Assembly (NCBI RefSeq): GCF_003352065.1
Contig: NZ_CP025803.1
Span: 1-64,000 of the forward strand
Reading direction: 5' to 3'
Length of the DNA stretch: 64,000 bases
DNA from: Sulfitobacter sp. SK011
GTDB lineage: Bacteria; Pseudomonadota; Alphaproteobacteria; Rhodobacterales; Rhodobacteraceae
In this document: piece after piece, positions 56,063 to 64,000 of the stretch
How the letters are laid out: every line of letters begins with the position of its first letter
Position numbering within the stretch: the stretch's first letter is position 1
Translations under genes and position numbers: made by a program
The notes under the pieces: model-generated
What the model was told of the DNA's origin: nothing
The model's input: only the letters and a program-made list of their open reading frames with translations
The model's database searches: none

Positions 56063-57574
56063 ATGGAATTTATCTTTTACTTTGGTGATGTGTTCACGCC
56101 GATCAATTTCGGTCTGTTGTTGATTGGTACGATCGGCGGGCTGATCCTTGGTGCGACACCCGGGTTGTCACCCACAATGGCGGTCGCGCTGTTGATCCCC
56201 TTCACCTTTCAACTTGAGGCCGCGCAGGGGCTGATCTTGTTGGGCGCGGCCTATACATCAACTGTCGCGGGCGGTGCGGTATCGGCCATCCTGCTCAAGA
56301 TACCGGGCGCGCCCGCCAACATCGCCACCACACTTGATGGGCACACCATGGCGCGGAACGGCGAGGGCGCTAAGGCCTTGCAACTGTCGTTCCTTGCGTC
56401 TGCGGTCGGGGGTGTTTTTGGCGTGCTGCTGCTGATCTTTCTGACACCGGTTCTGGCAAAATGGGCGCTGGCCTTTGGCCCCTCGCATTTGTTCTGGCTT
56501 GCCATTCTTGGGGTCACGGTCATCGGGTCGCTTGACAGCAAATCAGTGGTCAAGGGGTTGCTGTCTGGCTGCATAGGCCTGTGGCTGGCGACCATTGGAT
56601 TTGACGACATCATGGGTGCCCAACGGTTCATCTTTCATCCGGCATTGGGCGGTGGCATCAATATTATTGCGGCCCTGATTGGTTTGTTTGCAATTCCGCA
56701 AGTGATCACGATGTTCGCCAAGGGCCGCATTGCATCTGGTGCCGAGGTGATCAGCGTCGAAAAACATTCCGTTGTTGATGCGATGAAAGAGATCATGCGC
56801 AACAAGCGGGCCATGAGCATCGGCACGATCACCGGGTCGATCATCGGTCTGATCCCCGGTGTGGGCGGGCAGATCGCCGGATTGGTCGCCTATGACCAGT
56901 CCAAGAAATTCAGCCCCCACCGGGACAAGTTCGGCACAGGCCATCCAGAAGGGGTTATCGCCGCTGAATCCGCCAACAACGCAATGGTGGGGCCATCACT
57001 GGTGCCGCTTCTGACGCTCTCTATCCCCGGTTCACCGACGGCGGCTGTGTTGTTGGGTGGGCTGCTGATCCATGGGATTTTTCCGGGAACGGACCTGTTT
57101 GACAACCACCCCGATGTGGCGTGGACATTCATCAACTCGATGCTGATCGGTCAAATACTGATGTGCATCTTTGGCCTCTATGTCGCTGGATTTGCGGCCA
57201 AGGTGGCGCGGGTCCCGCAATCTATCATGGCGGCTGTGGTGATGGGTCTTGCGGTCTTTGGCAGCTATTCTGTTCAAAGCTCGATGGGGGATGTCTATGT
57301 CATGGCGTCGCTTGGTGTGATGATGTATTTTCTTGAACGCTTCGGGTTCTCCGCTGCCCCTCTGGTGCTGGGTCTGATCCTCGGTCCAATTGCAGAGGCG
57401 AACTTTATCCAAGGCTCAATGATCGCCAATGCAACAGATGGCATGACGCCCTATTTCCTTGGTGGTCCATTGAACATTTTCCTGATTGCAGTGGTGATCG
57501 CATCAATCCTGTATTCGGCCTATATGGAACTGCGCAATCGCCGCTACACCTCAAAAGAGGAGATCATGGCATGA
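56063..57574 (+). CDS. tctA: Tripartite tricarboxylate transporter large permease TctA
   Basis: 503-aa protein with about 12 membrane helices. IGGLILGATPGLSPTMAVAL near residue 20 and LIPGVGGQIAGLVAYDQSK near 270 are the two TctA signature loops. ATG at 56063, with GGGGAC ahead, gives the normal start; the frame opens at 56027. Overlaps tctB by 4 bases. Imports a carboxylate with TctB and TctC. Confidence 0.93.
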   Translation: MEFIFYFGDVFTPINFGLLLIGTIGGLILGATPGLSPTMAVALLIPFTFQLEAAQGLILLGAAYTSTVAGGAVSAILLKIPGAPANIATTLDGHTMARNGEGAKALQLSFLASAVGGVFGVLLLIFLTPVLAKWALAFGPSHLFWLAILGVTVIGSLDSKSVVKGLLSGCIGLWLATIGFDDIMGAQRFIFHPALGGGINIIAALIGLFAIPQVITMFAKGRIASGAEVISVEKHSVVDAMKEIMRNKRAMSIGTITGSIIGLIPGVGGQIAGLVAYDQSKKFSPHRDKFGTGHPEGVIAAESANNAMVGPSLVPLLTLSIPGSPTAAVLLGGLLIHGIFPGTDLFDNHPDVAWTFINSMLIGQILMCIFGLYVAGFAAKVARVPQSIMAAVVMGLAVFGSYSVQSSMGDVYVMASLGVMMYFLERFGFSAAPLVLGLILGPIAEANFIQGSMIANATDGMTPYFLGGPLNIFLIAVVIASILYSAYMELRNRRYTSKEEIMA

Positions 57575-58041
57575 GCGATCTTTCTATGCCCCGCCTTCAA
57601 CATATACTGGCCTCTGGCGCTGTGGCGGCGGTTGGTGTGTGGATCACATACATCAGCTATACCCAGCAACCATCCGAGGCCTTTCTGTTTCCGCGACTGA
57701 TCGCAACCATCTTTGTCGTGCTCGCCATCTGGACCTTTGTCAAAGCATGCCTTGGATGGACAAAGGTCGGCACCGGCATCACCCTGCGGCAATTCACCAG
57801 CCTGCTGCCGGGCTTGATCGTCGCCCTTGTCTATATCTTCTGGGCGGCCAAGGGATTGGGTTTTTACACCGCGACCGCAATCGCCTTTTTCATTCTGCTA
57901 AGTTTGTATGACCCGAATTCACATTCTGAAGTCAGATCATGGGTCAAACGCGTCATCATCACGGCCTGCTTTATGGTCGTTATGTACCTTCTCTTCGCAA
58001 CACTTCTCAAAGTGTACACACCGCGAGAGATATTCTTCTGA
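57571..58041 (+). CDS. tctB: TctB-family small permease
   Basis: 156 aa with four hydrophobic helices, LFPRLIATIFVVLAIWTF near 35 and an AKGLGFYTATAIAFFIL stretch near 95 matching TctB. Partner of TctA, coupled by a 4-base overlap. Confidence 0.88.
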   Translation: MSDLSMPRLQHILASGAVAAVGVWITYISYTQQPSEAFLFPRLIATIFVVLAIWTFVKACLGWTKVGTGITLRQFTSLLPGLIVALVYIFWAAKGLGFYTATAIAFFILLSLYDPNSHSEVRSWVKRVIITACFMVVMYLLFATLLKVYTPREIFF

Positions 58042-58084
58042 ACCGCAAGGGCGGCAGATCACACATTCCAGGGAGGAAACAACG

Positions 58085-59053
58085 ATGAAGAAGTTACTAG
58101 CCGGGGCCGCAATGGCCATTTTGGGCCTGACAGGGGCGGCATACGCAGATGGGCATGGCAACTTTCCAGACCGCCCAATTATGATGATGGTCAGCTATGG
58201 CGCTGGGGGTGCAACTGATTTTCAGGCCCGCATCGTGACAATGACCGCCGGGAACGAGGACGCGCTGGGCATGCCCATCGCCATCCTGAACAAACCCGGT
58301 GCGGGTGGCCGTGTCGGATGGAACTGGTTCGCGACACAGGCTGACGCCGATGGCTACACCCTTGGTGCCTATAACATTCCGCACTTTATCGCCCAATCGA
58401 TCAAAGGCGGCGTTGAGTATTCCGCAGACAGCTTTGAACCGATTGCCAACTGGGGTGCGGACCCTGCAGTTCTGATTGTCGGTGCCGACAGCGCATTCAA
58501 CACGCTGCAAGATGTGGTTGATTTTGCCAAAGCCAATCCGGGTAAACTGACAACCTCCGGTGCCGGTCTTTTTGTGGGCCACCACATCGCGGCCCTTCAA
58601 ATGGAAAAAGCGGGCGACATGAAAATCGCCTTCATCCCGACCAAAGGCGGCGGTGCCGCAGCGATGAAGGCAGTGATTGCCGGAGAGGTTATGGCAGGCA
58701 TCAACAACCTGTCTGATGCGTTCCGCGCCGCAGAAGCAGGGAATGTCAAAATCCTCGCGGTGGCTGATCTGGAGCGGAATGAATTTCTGCCAGATGTACC
58801 GACAATGAAAGAGGCCGGGCTGGATGTTGATAACGCATCCGTCAACTTTCGCGGCATCATGGTGCCCAAAGGGACGCCTGAAGCAATCATCGAGAAGCTG
58901 GCGGCAACAGTTCCGTTGATGTTTGAAAACAGCAGAGTGACCGGCAAGATGAAATCAGGTGGATCGCCCATGCACATCATGAACCGTGATGAGGTCAAAG
59001 CGATGTGGGCCGCGCGTGAAGAAAGCCTCAAGGAACTGCTTTCAGGTCTTTGA
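58085..59053 (+). CDS. tctC: TctC/Bug-family substrate-binding protein
   Basis: 322 aa with signal peptide MKKLLAGAAMAILGLTGAAY cleaved after AYA. The mature part contains FPDRPIMMMVSYGAGGATD, the N-terminal Bug-family signature, and GAGLFVGHHIAAL in the binding region. ATG at 58085 has GGGAGG ahead. Captures the acid substrate of the transporter in the periplasm. Confidence 0.92.
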   Translation: MKKLLAGAAMAILGLTGAAYADGHGNFPDRPIMMMVSYGAGGATDFQARIVTMTAGNEDALGMPIAILNKPGAGGRVGWNWFATQADADGYTLGAYNIPHFIAQSIKGGVEYSADSFEPIANWGADPAVLIVGADSAFNTLQDVVDFAKANPGKLTTSGAGLFVGHHIAALQMEKAGDMKIAFIPTKGGGAAAMKAVIAGEVMAGINNLSDAFRAAEAGNVKILAVADLERNEFLPDVPTMKEAGLDVDNASVNFRGIMVPKGTPEAIIEKLAATVPLMFENSRVTGKMKSGGSPMHIMNRDEVKAMWAAREESLKELLSGL

Positions 59054-59124
59054 CAAAACCTGACCACCAGCCCGCGCTGGCGGGGTGATGGTCGCCCCAC
59101 TAACCCTGAATTAGGACACGCCCA

Positions 59125-60528
59125 ATGAATGCCCATGATGACCTTGCCGACGTCGATGCCGTTGTCGCCAGTGCCCGTGTTGCACAGCAGGCATTTGAGG
59201 CAGGCGGATCGCAGCAACGCTATGACCGTGCTGCACAGGCTGCCGCCTGGGCCATCATGGAGCCTGCGCGGAACCGCAAGCTGGCTGAGCTTTCAGTGAC
59301 AACCACGGGCTTGGGCAATGTGCCCGACAAGATCACCAAAAATCATCGCAAGACTCTGGGTCTGATGCGCGATATCGCAGATGCTAAAACCTTTGGCGTC
59401 ATTTCCAACAACACCGAAACCGGCATCACCGAAATCGCCCGCCCCATCGGGGTGATCGGCGCGGTAGTGCCCTCAACAAATCCGGCTGCAACGCCTGCCA
59501 ATAACATCATCAATGCGCTGAAATGCGGCAACGCCATTGTACTGTCGCCCTCGCCGAAAGGCGTTCCAGCCTGCGTGGCATTGCTTGCGTATATCCACGC
59601 AGAATTTGACAAGATTGGCGAAGACAAAATGCTGGTTCAGATGATCCCCGGTAAAGGATCGAAAGAGAAAACCCAGAGATTGCTTGAGATCAGCGACATG
59701 ATTGTCGTGACCGGCAGCCAAAACAACGTCAGGCGCGCTTATACCAGCGGCACTCCGGCCTTGGCCGTAGGGGCAGGCAACGTCACCGTGATCATCGATG
59801 AAACCGCCGATCTGGATGCTGCCGCAGAAAAAATCACCGCCTCCAAGACTTTTGACAATGCAACCTCATGCTCGTCTGAAAATGCGATTGTCGTTGTGGA
59901 TGCCGTCTATGACGGGTTTGTCGCCGCGCTTGCGAAAGCTGGCGGCGCACTGGTGAAAGATGAAGCTCAGATAGTTTCAAAACTTTGGCCAGATGGCCAT
60001 CTGAACCGATCTGTCATCGCACAGGATGCGGACAAGATGCTGGCCGCGCTCGGTATGACCAATGAGGTGCCGTCGGACACCAGGTTTCTGGCAGTTGAGA
60101 CAACAGGGATCGGGCCAGAATACCCTTTGTCGGGCGAGAAACTGTCGCGTGTCGCGGCGCTTTACCGTGCTGCGGATTTTGAGGATGCATTGTCTCTCAC
60201 AGCCAAAATCCTTGCGCATCAGGGTGCCGGTCATTCAGTGGGCCTGCATTCAACCGACGACGGACGCGCACTTGCACTGGGCCGCGTGTTGCCAACCTGC
60301 CGGGTGATCGTCAATCAGGCGCATTGTTTTGCCACGGGGGGTGCCTTTAACAATGGGATGCCATTTTCCCTTTCCATGGGCTGCGGGTCTTGGGGCGGCA
60401 ATTCGATAGATGATAATCTGCATTGGAAACATTTCATGCAGACCACCAAAATCATTCGCGAAATCCCGACACGAGAACCTTCGGTCGAGGATATTTTCGC
60501 AGGCTATTGGGCTGACGTCGGCGCATGA
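59125..60528 (+). CDS. sauS: CoA-acylating aldehyde dehydrogenase, sulfoacetaldehyde type (SauS-like)
   Basis: 467 aa, acylating aldehyde dehydrogenase fold: PSTNPAATPANNIINALKCG near 116, GNVTVIIDETADLDAAAEKI near 219, and catalytic Cys249 in DNATSCSSENAI. It interconverts an acyl-CoA with an aldehyde and NADP/NAD. Pairing with an adjacent acid-CoA ligase and an acid importer is the arrangement known for sulfoacetate catabolism (SauS with SauT). Acetaldehyde or succinate-semialdehyde types are alternatives. Overlaps the ligase gene by 4 bases. Confidence 0.7.
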   Translation: MNAHDDLADVDAVVASARVAQQAFEAGGSQQRYDRAAQAAAWAIMEPARNRKLAELSVTTTGLGNVPDKITKNHRKTLGLMRDIADAKTFGVISNNTETGITEIARPIGVIGAVVPSTNPAATPANNIINALKCGNAIVLSPSPKGVPACVALLAYIHAEFDKIGEDKMLVQMIPGKGSKEKTQRLLEISDMIVVTGSQNNVRRAYTSGTPALAVGAGNVTVIIDETADLDAAAEKITASKTFDNATSCSSENAIVVVDAVYDGFVAALAKAGGALVKDEAQIVSKLWPDGHLNRSVIAQDADKMLAALGMTNEVPSDTRFLAVETTGIGPEYPLSGEKLSRVAALYRAADFEDALSLTAKILAHQGAGHSVGLHSTDDGRALALGRVLPTCRVIVNQAHCFATGGAFNNGMPFSLSMGCGSWGGNSIDDNLHWKHFMQTTKIIREIPTREPSVEDIFAGYWADVGA

Positions 60529-62027
60529 TCCTGTCTGCTGAAACGCCGCCACAGGGCACCGTTCGGGATTGGCTCAATACACGGGCTGCAACCGATGGTC
60601 CGGCATTTGTTTTTCCGGCGGGTGATGATGATGCTTTGAGTTGGGCCGATCTGCGGGATCACGCAGCCCGGATTGCCGCGCACCTCACGGCACAGGGCAT
60701 CAAAAAAGGCGAAAGTGTAGCGTTGATGCAGCCCAATTGCCGCGACGGTGTGCTGGCGCTTTATGGCGTTCTTTACGGCGGCTTTCGCGCGACAATGATC
60801 AACCTTGTCGCTGGTACCAGCGCCATAAGGTATGCGCTGGACCACAGCGAGGCACGGTACGCTTTCGTACATCAAGATGCGCAGGCGATCTTTGATCAGG
60901 CGGCCAGACCGGGACAAATCAGCCAGGTCCACATCAATGGCTCTGATACCGCACAGTTGGTTGATCTTGCCCCGACCGATCAGGCCTTGCTGATGTATAC
61001 TTCTGGTACAACCGGTCAGCCCAAAGGCGTGGTGCACACCCATGCCAGTCTGCTTGCCGGCGGCTGGACCACGGCGATCGCACATGGCTTGACGCCTTCG
61101 GATTGCGGTCTTTGTGTGCTGCCGATCTATCACATCAATGGGTTGTGCGTGACCCTCATGGGGGCGCTTGTGTCGGGTGGGACTGTCGCGATGTGCCCCA
61201 GGTTTTCGGCAAGCCAATTCTGGGACCACGCCAGTTCTGCCAAGGCAACGTGGTTTTCAGTTGTGCCAACGATCATCTCGCATCTGCTGCACGCAGAGGC
61301 CAACCCAGATGCAAAGACCCGCGCGGCATTGCGCTTTGGACGCTCGGCATCCTCCGCTTTGTCGCCCGACGTGCAGACCGCGTTTGAAACGCGATTTGGC
61401 GTCGCGATTGTCGAGACAATGGGTCTGACCGAAACCGCGGCACAGATATTGTCCAACCCTTTGCCCCCCGGTGTTCGCAAAATTGGCTCGCCGGGATTGG
61501 CCTTTGGCAACGAGGTTTGCATCCTATCCAATGACCTCAAGCCCATGCCTGTCGATCAGGAAGGCGAGATTTGTGTGCGCGGCCCAAATGTCATGCTCGA
61601 ATACCTCAAAAATCCGGACGCCACCGCCCGGTCGTTCACGCCTGACGGATGGCTGCGCACCGGTGATCTGGGATGCAAGGATGCGGATGGCTATCTCTTT
61701 GTCACTGGGCGCTTGAAAGAACTGATCATCAAAGGCGGCGAAAACATTGCCCCGCGCGAGATTGACGAGGCACTTTATTCGCATGCGGATGTGATTGAGG
61801 CGGCAGCGTTTGCGCGGCCCTGCACAAGTTATGGGGAGCGGGTTGAGGCGGCCGTCAAGATCAAGGCAGGGTCAACTCTGACCAATCTGGATTTGATTGA
61901 GCTTTGCAGCAAAAAGATTGGTGCCTTCAAGGCACCCGATGTCGTGCATATTCTGGATGACCTGCCAAAAGGACCATCCGGAAAGATCCAACGCCTCAAG
62001 ATTGCAGAGCTGACCCGTGGTGATTGA
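60525..62027 (+). CDS. sauT: Acid-CoA ligase, sulfoacetate type (SauT-like)
   Basis: 500-aa adenylate-forming enzyme: P-loop YTSGTTGQPKGVVHTHASL near 164, ETMGLTETAAQI near 300, GWLRTGDLG near 380, KELIIKGGENIAPREIDE near 402 and catalytic lysine in GPSGKIQRLK near 490. It activates a carboxylate to its CoA thioester, which the SauS-like enzyme could reduce. Specificity inferred from the neighbour and importer only. Ends directly against the dehydratase gene, which is convergent. Confidence 0.65.
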   Translation: MILSAETPPQGTVRDWLNTRAATDGPAFVFPAGDDDALSWADLRDHAARIAAHLTAQGIKKGESVALMQPNCRDGVLALYGVLYGGFRATMINLVAGTSAIRYALDHSEARYAFVHQDAQAIFDQAARPGQISQVHINGSDTAQLVDLAPTDQALLMYTSGTTGQPKGVVHTHASLLAGGWTTAIAHGLTPSDCGLCVLPIYHINGLCVTLMGALVSGGTVAMCPRFSASQFWDHASSAKATWFSVVPTIISHLLHAEANPDAKTRAALRFGRSASSALSPDVQTAFETRFGVAIVETMGLTETAAQILSNPLPPGVRKIGSPGLAFGNEVCILSNDLKPMPVDQEGEICVRGPNVMLEYLKNPDATARSFTPDGWLRTGDLGCKDADGYLFVTGRLKELIIKGGENIAPREIDEALYSHADVIEAAAFARPCTSYGERVEAAVKIKAGSTLTNLDLIELCSKKIGAFKAPDVVHILDDLPKGPSGKIQRLKIAELTRGD

Positions 62028-63044
62028 TCACGGCGCGATCAACTCGTCCAAATGGTCGCGACCCCGCGCCAACAGCACCTCATAAGATGCGGCATCCATG
62101 TTTGCCCCACAAATGACGACACCGATCTTTTGACCAAGCAGTCGCGCACGCAATGGCCCGATCATCCCTGCTATCGCCGCCCCAGCCGCAGGCTCAACAG
62201 CCAGCTTGGCCTCTTGTTGCAGAACCACCATCCCTGCGCAGATCTGGTCGTCTGTTACGGTCACAATTTCATCGACATAAGCCGCACAGAGCGCGTAGCC
62301 GAACGGCAGGGCCATCGGTGGCGCGAGGCTGTCAGCAATGGTCATAACCTTGTCCAGCGCAATTGGCTGACCTGCTGCAAGGCTACGTGACATGCTGTCC
62401 GCGCCGGTTGGTTCAACACCAAAGACCTTGCACTTTGGGTTCACGGCCTTGATCGCGGCTGCGACCCCGCTGATCAGCCCGCCACCGCCAACCGACACGA
62501 TGACGGCATCAAGTTCAGGCACATCCTGGATCAATTCCAACCCGACGCCCGACGCGCCAAGCGTAGTGTCGATCCCCTCAAACGGGTGAATGAAGGTTCG
62601 GCCCTCCTCACGCGACAGGCGCTCAGCCTCGGCAAAGGTGTCTGGTCCGGGGTCGCGCAAAATCACGTCAGCCTGTTCGGCCCTGGCACGGGCAATCCGA
62701 AAGGGGTTCGCGGTATTCTGCATCACAACTTTGGCTGACATGCCACATTGCCGTGCTGCCCAAGCTGCTGCAATTGCATGGTTTCCGGCACTTGCCGCCG
62801 TGATCCCCGCACCAAGCCGATCCTCGGGTATCTGCCGCGCAACAGACAGCGCACCCCGCGCTTTGAACGTTCCCGTATGCTGAAAGCATTCAAGCTTTAG
62901 AAATACGGAACCGCCCCCCATAAGATCACCGATCAAGGGCGTTTTCAGCGGTACGACAGGCGTGCGGAGCACCGCATCACTGAGGGAAACAGCGCGGGTT
63001 GTCATGGCCTCCAACGTAACACCGTCGTTCTTAATGTTTGCCAT
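62028..63044 (-). CDS. Threonine/serine dehydratase-family PLP enzyme
   Basis: 338 aa, fold-type II: LECFQHTGTFKARGA with PLP lysine 61, SAGNHAIAAAWA, and SVGGGGLISGVAAAIKA (phosphate loop). There is no ACT regulatory domain, so it is the short catabolic or racemase-like form (TdcB, serine racemase or hydroxyaspartate dehydratase type). ATG follows GAGGAAA. Divergent from manC. Confidence 0.83.
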   Translation of the reverse strand: MANIKNDGVTLEAMTTRAVSLSDAVLRTPVVPLKTPLIGDLMGGGSVFLKLECFQHTGTFKARGALSVARQIPEDRLGAGITAASAGNHAIAAAWAARQCGMSAKVVMQNTANPFRIARARAEQADVILRDPGPDTFAEAERLSREEGRTFIHPFEGIDTTLGASGVGLELIQDVPELDAVIVSVGGGGLISGVAAAIKAVNPKCKVFGVEPTGADSMSRSLAAGQPIALDKVMTIADSLAPPMALPFGYALCAAYVDEIVTVTDDQICAGMVVLQQEAKLAVEPAAGAAIAGMIGPLRARLLGQKIGVVICGANMDAASYEVLLARGRDHLDELIAP

Positions 63045-63179
63045 ATCTTGTATTTCCTCAATGACTTATGCTTAGCTGTATTGCGCAGGGCTTCTGGCTT
63101 CCAAGTCAATAGCCGATCGCGATAAATGCTTGGCCGTATAGCAAGCTGAGTATTGAGGTTAATGGTCTGGTGGACTGGT

Positions 63180-63220
63180 GCTTGGGCGCACCGTGCACTT
63201 TTGGTAACGTTCGCCCAAGC
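63180..63220 (+). other. Stem-loop in the manC leader
   Basis: Perfect 9-bp inverted repeat GCTTGGGCG / CGCCCAAGC enclosing 23 bases, ending 16 bases before the manC ATG and just ahead of its GAGGAA ribosome site. No T-run follows. It could affect manC translation or message stability. Confidence 0.4.
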
Positions 63221-63236
63221 GACAGAGGAAGCATTG

Positions 63237-64000
63237 ATGACGTCAAAGAATATCACCCCGGTTATTTTGTGCGGCGGTTCTGGCACACGTCTTTGGCCAG
63301 TGTCCCGCAAAAGTTTTCCCAAACAGTTCATTGCACTTGTTGGCAAAGGAAGCCTGTTTCAGCAATCCAGCGAACGCCTGTCTGGCGCTGGGTTTGCGGC
63401 ACCGCTGATTGTCACCAATTCTGATTTCAGATTTATCGCGACCCAACAATTGTCCGAGATGGACATTGATCCCGGTGCCGTCCTGATCGAACCGCAGGCG
63501 CGCAATACAGCACCTGCACTGTTGGCGGCGGCACTGGTTCTCGCGCAGACTGATCCTGATGGTTTGATGCTGGCCGCCCCGTCAGACCACTATATCACCC
63601 AAGCGGATGTATTCCGAGACAGCGTACTGCGCGGGATCGCCGCCGCAGAGGCGGGGCAAATCGTGACCTTTGGTATCACGCCGGATCGTCCTGAAACCGG
63701 ATATGGCTATCTCGAACTGGGCAGCGGCAAGGTCAACGGGGTTGTCCCCCTGAAACGCTTTGTCGAGAAACCGCATTTGGCCGAGGCGGAGCGGATGCTG
63801 GCCGCTGGCGACTACCTGTGGAATGCAGGTATTTTCATGTACACGGCACAGACGCTGATTGATGCCTTTGCTGAACACGCGCCTGATACGCTTACGCACG
63901 TGCGCGCTGCGGTAGAAGCCGCACAGACCGATCTGGGTTTCCTCCGCCTTGATCCAGACGCATGGGCAAAATGTGCCGATATTTCCGTGGATTTTGCGAT
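63237..64000 (+). CDS. manC: Mannose-1-phosphate guanylyltransferase (partial)
   Basis: 254 codons are visible before the window ends, so the 3' part is missing. CGGSGTRLWPVSRKSFPKQF near residue 12 is the nucleotidyltransferase signature, FGITPDRPETGYGYL near 145 and FVEKP with the following WNAGIFMY near 196 complete the GDP-mannose pyrophosphorylase pattern. ATG has GAGGAA in front; a TTG one codon upstream is possible. It makes GDP-mannose, the precursor used by gmd. Whether a phosphomannose isomerase domain follows cannot be seen. Confidence 0.92.
   Translation, partial: MTSKNITPVILCGGSGTRLWPVSRKSFPKQFIALVGKGSLFQQSSERLSGAGFAAPLIVTNSDFRFIATQQLSEMDIDPGAVLIEPQARNTAPALLAAALVLAQTDPDGLMLAAPSDHYITQADVFRDSVLRGIAAAEAGQIVTFGITPDRPETGYGYLELGSGKVNGVVPLKRFVEKPHLAEAERMLAAGDYLWNAGIFMYTAQTLIDAFAEHAPDTLTHVRAAVEAAQTDLGFLRLDPDAWAKCADISVDFA

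Noticed and set aside
57908..58084. Longer start for tctC
   Set aside because: The extension overlaps tctB and would bury the signal peptide; ATG at 58085 has a strong ribosome site.

Overview
The window starts exactly on the dnaA start codon and continues with dnaN, recF and gyrB, so the assembly was probably rotated to dnaA. Base composition is moderately GC-rich. The gene content (TAXI-TRAP and TctABC transporters, a NepR/EcfG/PhyR general stress locus, an FMN glutamate-synthase-like oxidoreductase, many ATGA overlaps) points to an alphaproteobacterium, most likely a marine Rhodobacterales (Roseobacter-group) member. I see no phage, insertion sequence, CRISPR array, rRNA or tRNA.

Layout. 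1-6293: replication genes dnaA-dnaN-recF-gyrB. 6329-10240 (minus): a pqi envelope-lipid operon with PqiA split into two genes, a triple-MCE PqiB and a PqiC lipoprotein. 10339-21841 (minus): TAXI-TRAP importer, then nitrilase-family amidase, long PLP decarboxylase, ATP-grasp ligase, C45 autoproteolytic acyltransferase/hydrolase and CaiB-type CoA racemase, closely spaced. This looks like an uncharacterised amine/amide pathway and is my main candidate for an undescribed system. 22251-26078: FMN oxidoreductase, GabT-type aminotransferase and a divergent HTH-cupin regulator. 26103-31741: the general stress response (GSR) locus (nepR-ecfG-histidine kinase against phyR), a 52-codon membrane ORF, an ElaB/YqjD-YqjE pair, a receiver lacking its phospho-acceptor and a Crp/Fnr regulator. 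Four sites match the EcfG promoter pattern GGAAC-N16/17-(C)GTT and lie at sensible distances from starts.

31763-48627: YihY-family protein, formate/nitrite-type channel, class V aminotransferase, M20 deacylase, DnaK-like protein, and a dipeptide-type ABC system (binding protein, two permeases, fused ATPase) interrupted by a cyclase and a deacetylase-family gene, followed by an alpha/beta hydrolase, SDR, cupin, P1 peptidase and MaiA with a 45-aa upstream ORF. The theme is uptake and trimming of small peptides or amides.

48805-52023: gmd, an Fcl/ColC-type epimerase-reductase and a ColD-type enzyme with histidine in place of the PLP lysine, which together predict GDP-L-colitose synthesis. 52020-54920: copA-cueR with a MerR-type 19-bp-spacer promoter. 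54939-62027: LacI regulator divergent from tctABC-sauS-sauT, probably sulfoacetate (or a related acid) uptake and activation to an acyl-CoA. 62028-63044: threonine/serine dehydratase. 63237-64000: manC, cut by the window end; its product GDP-mannose would feed gmd.
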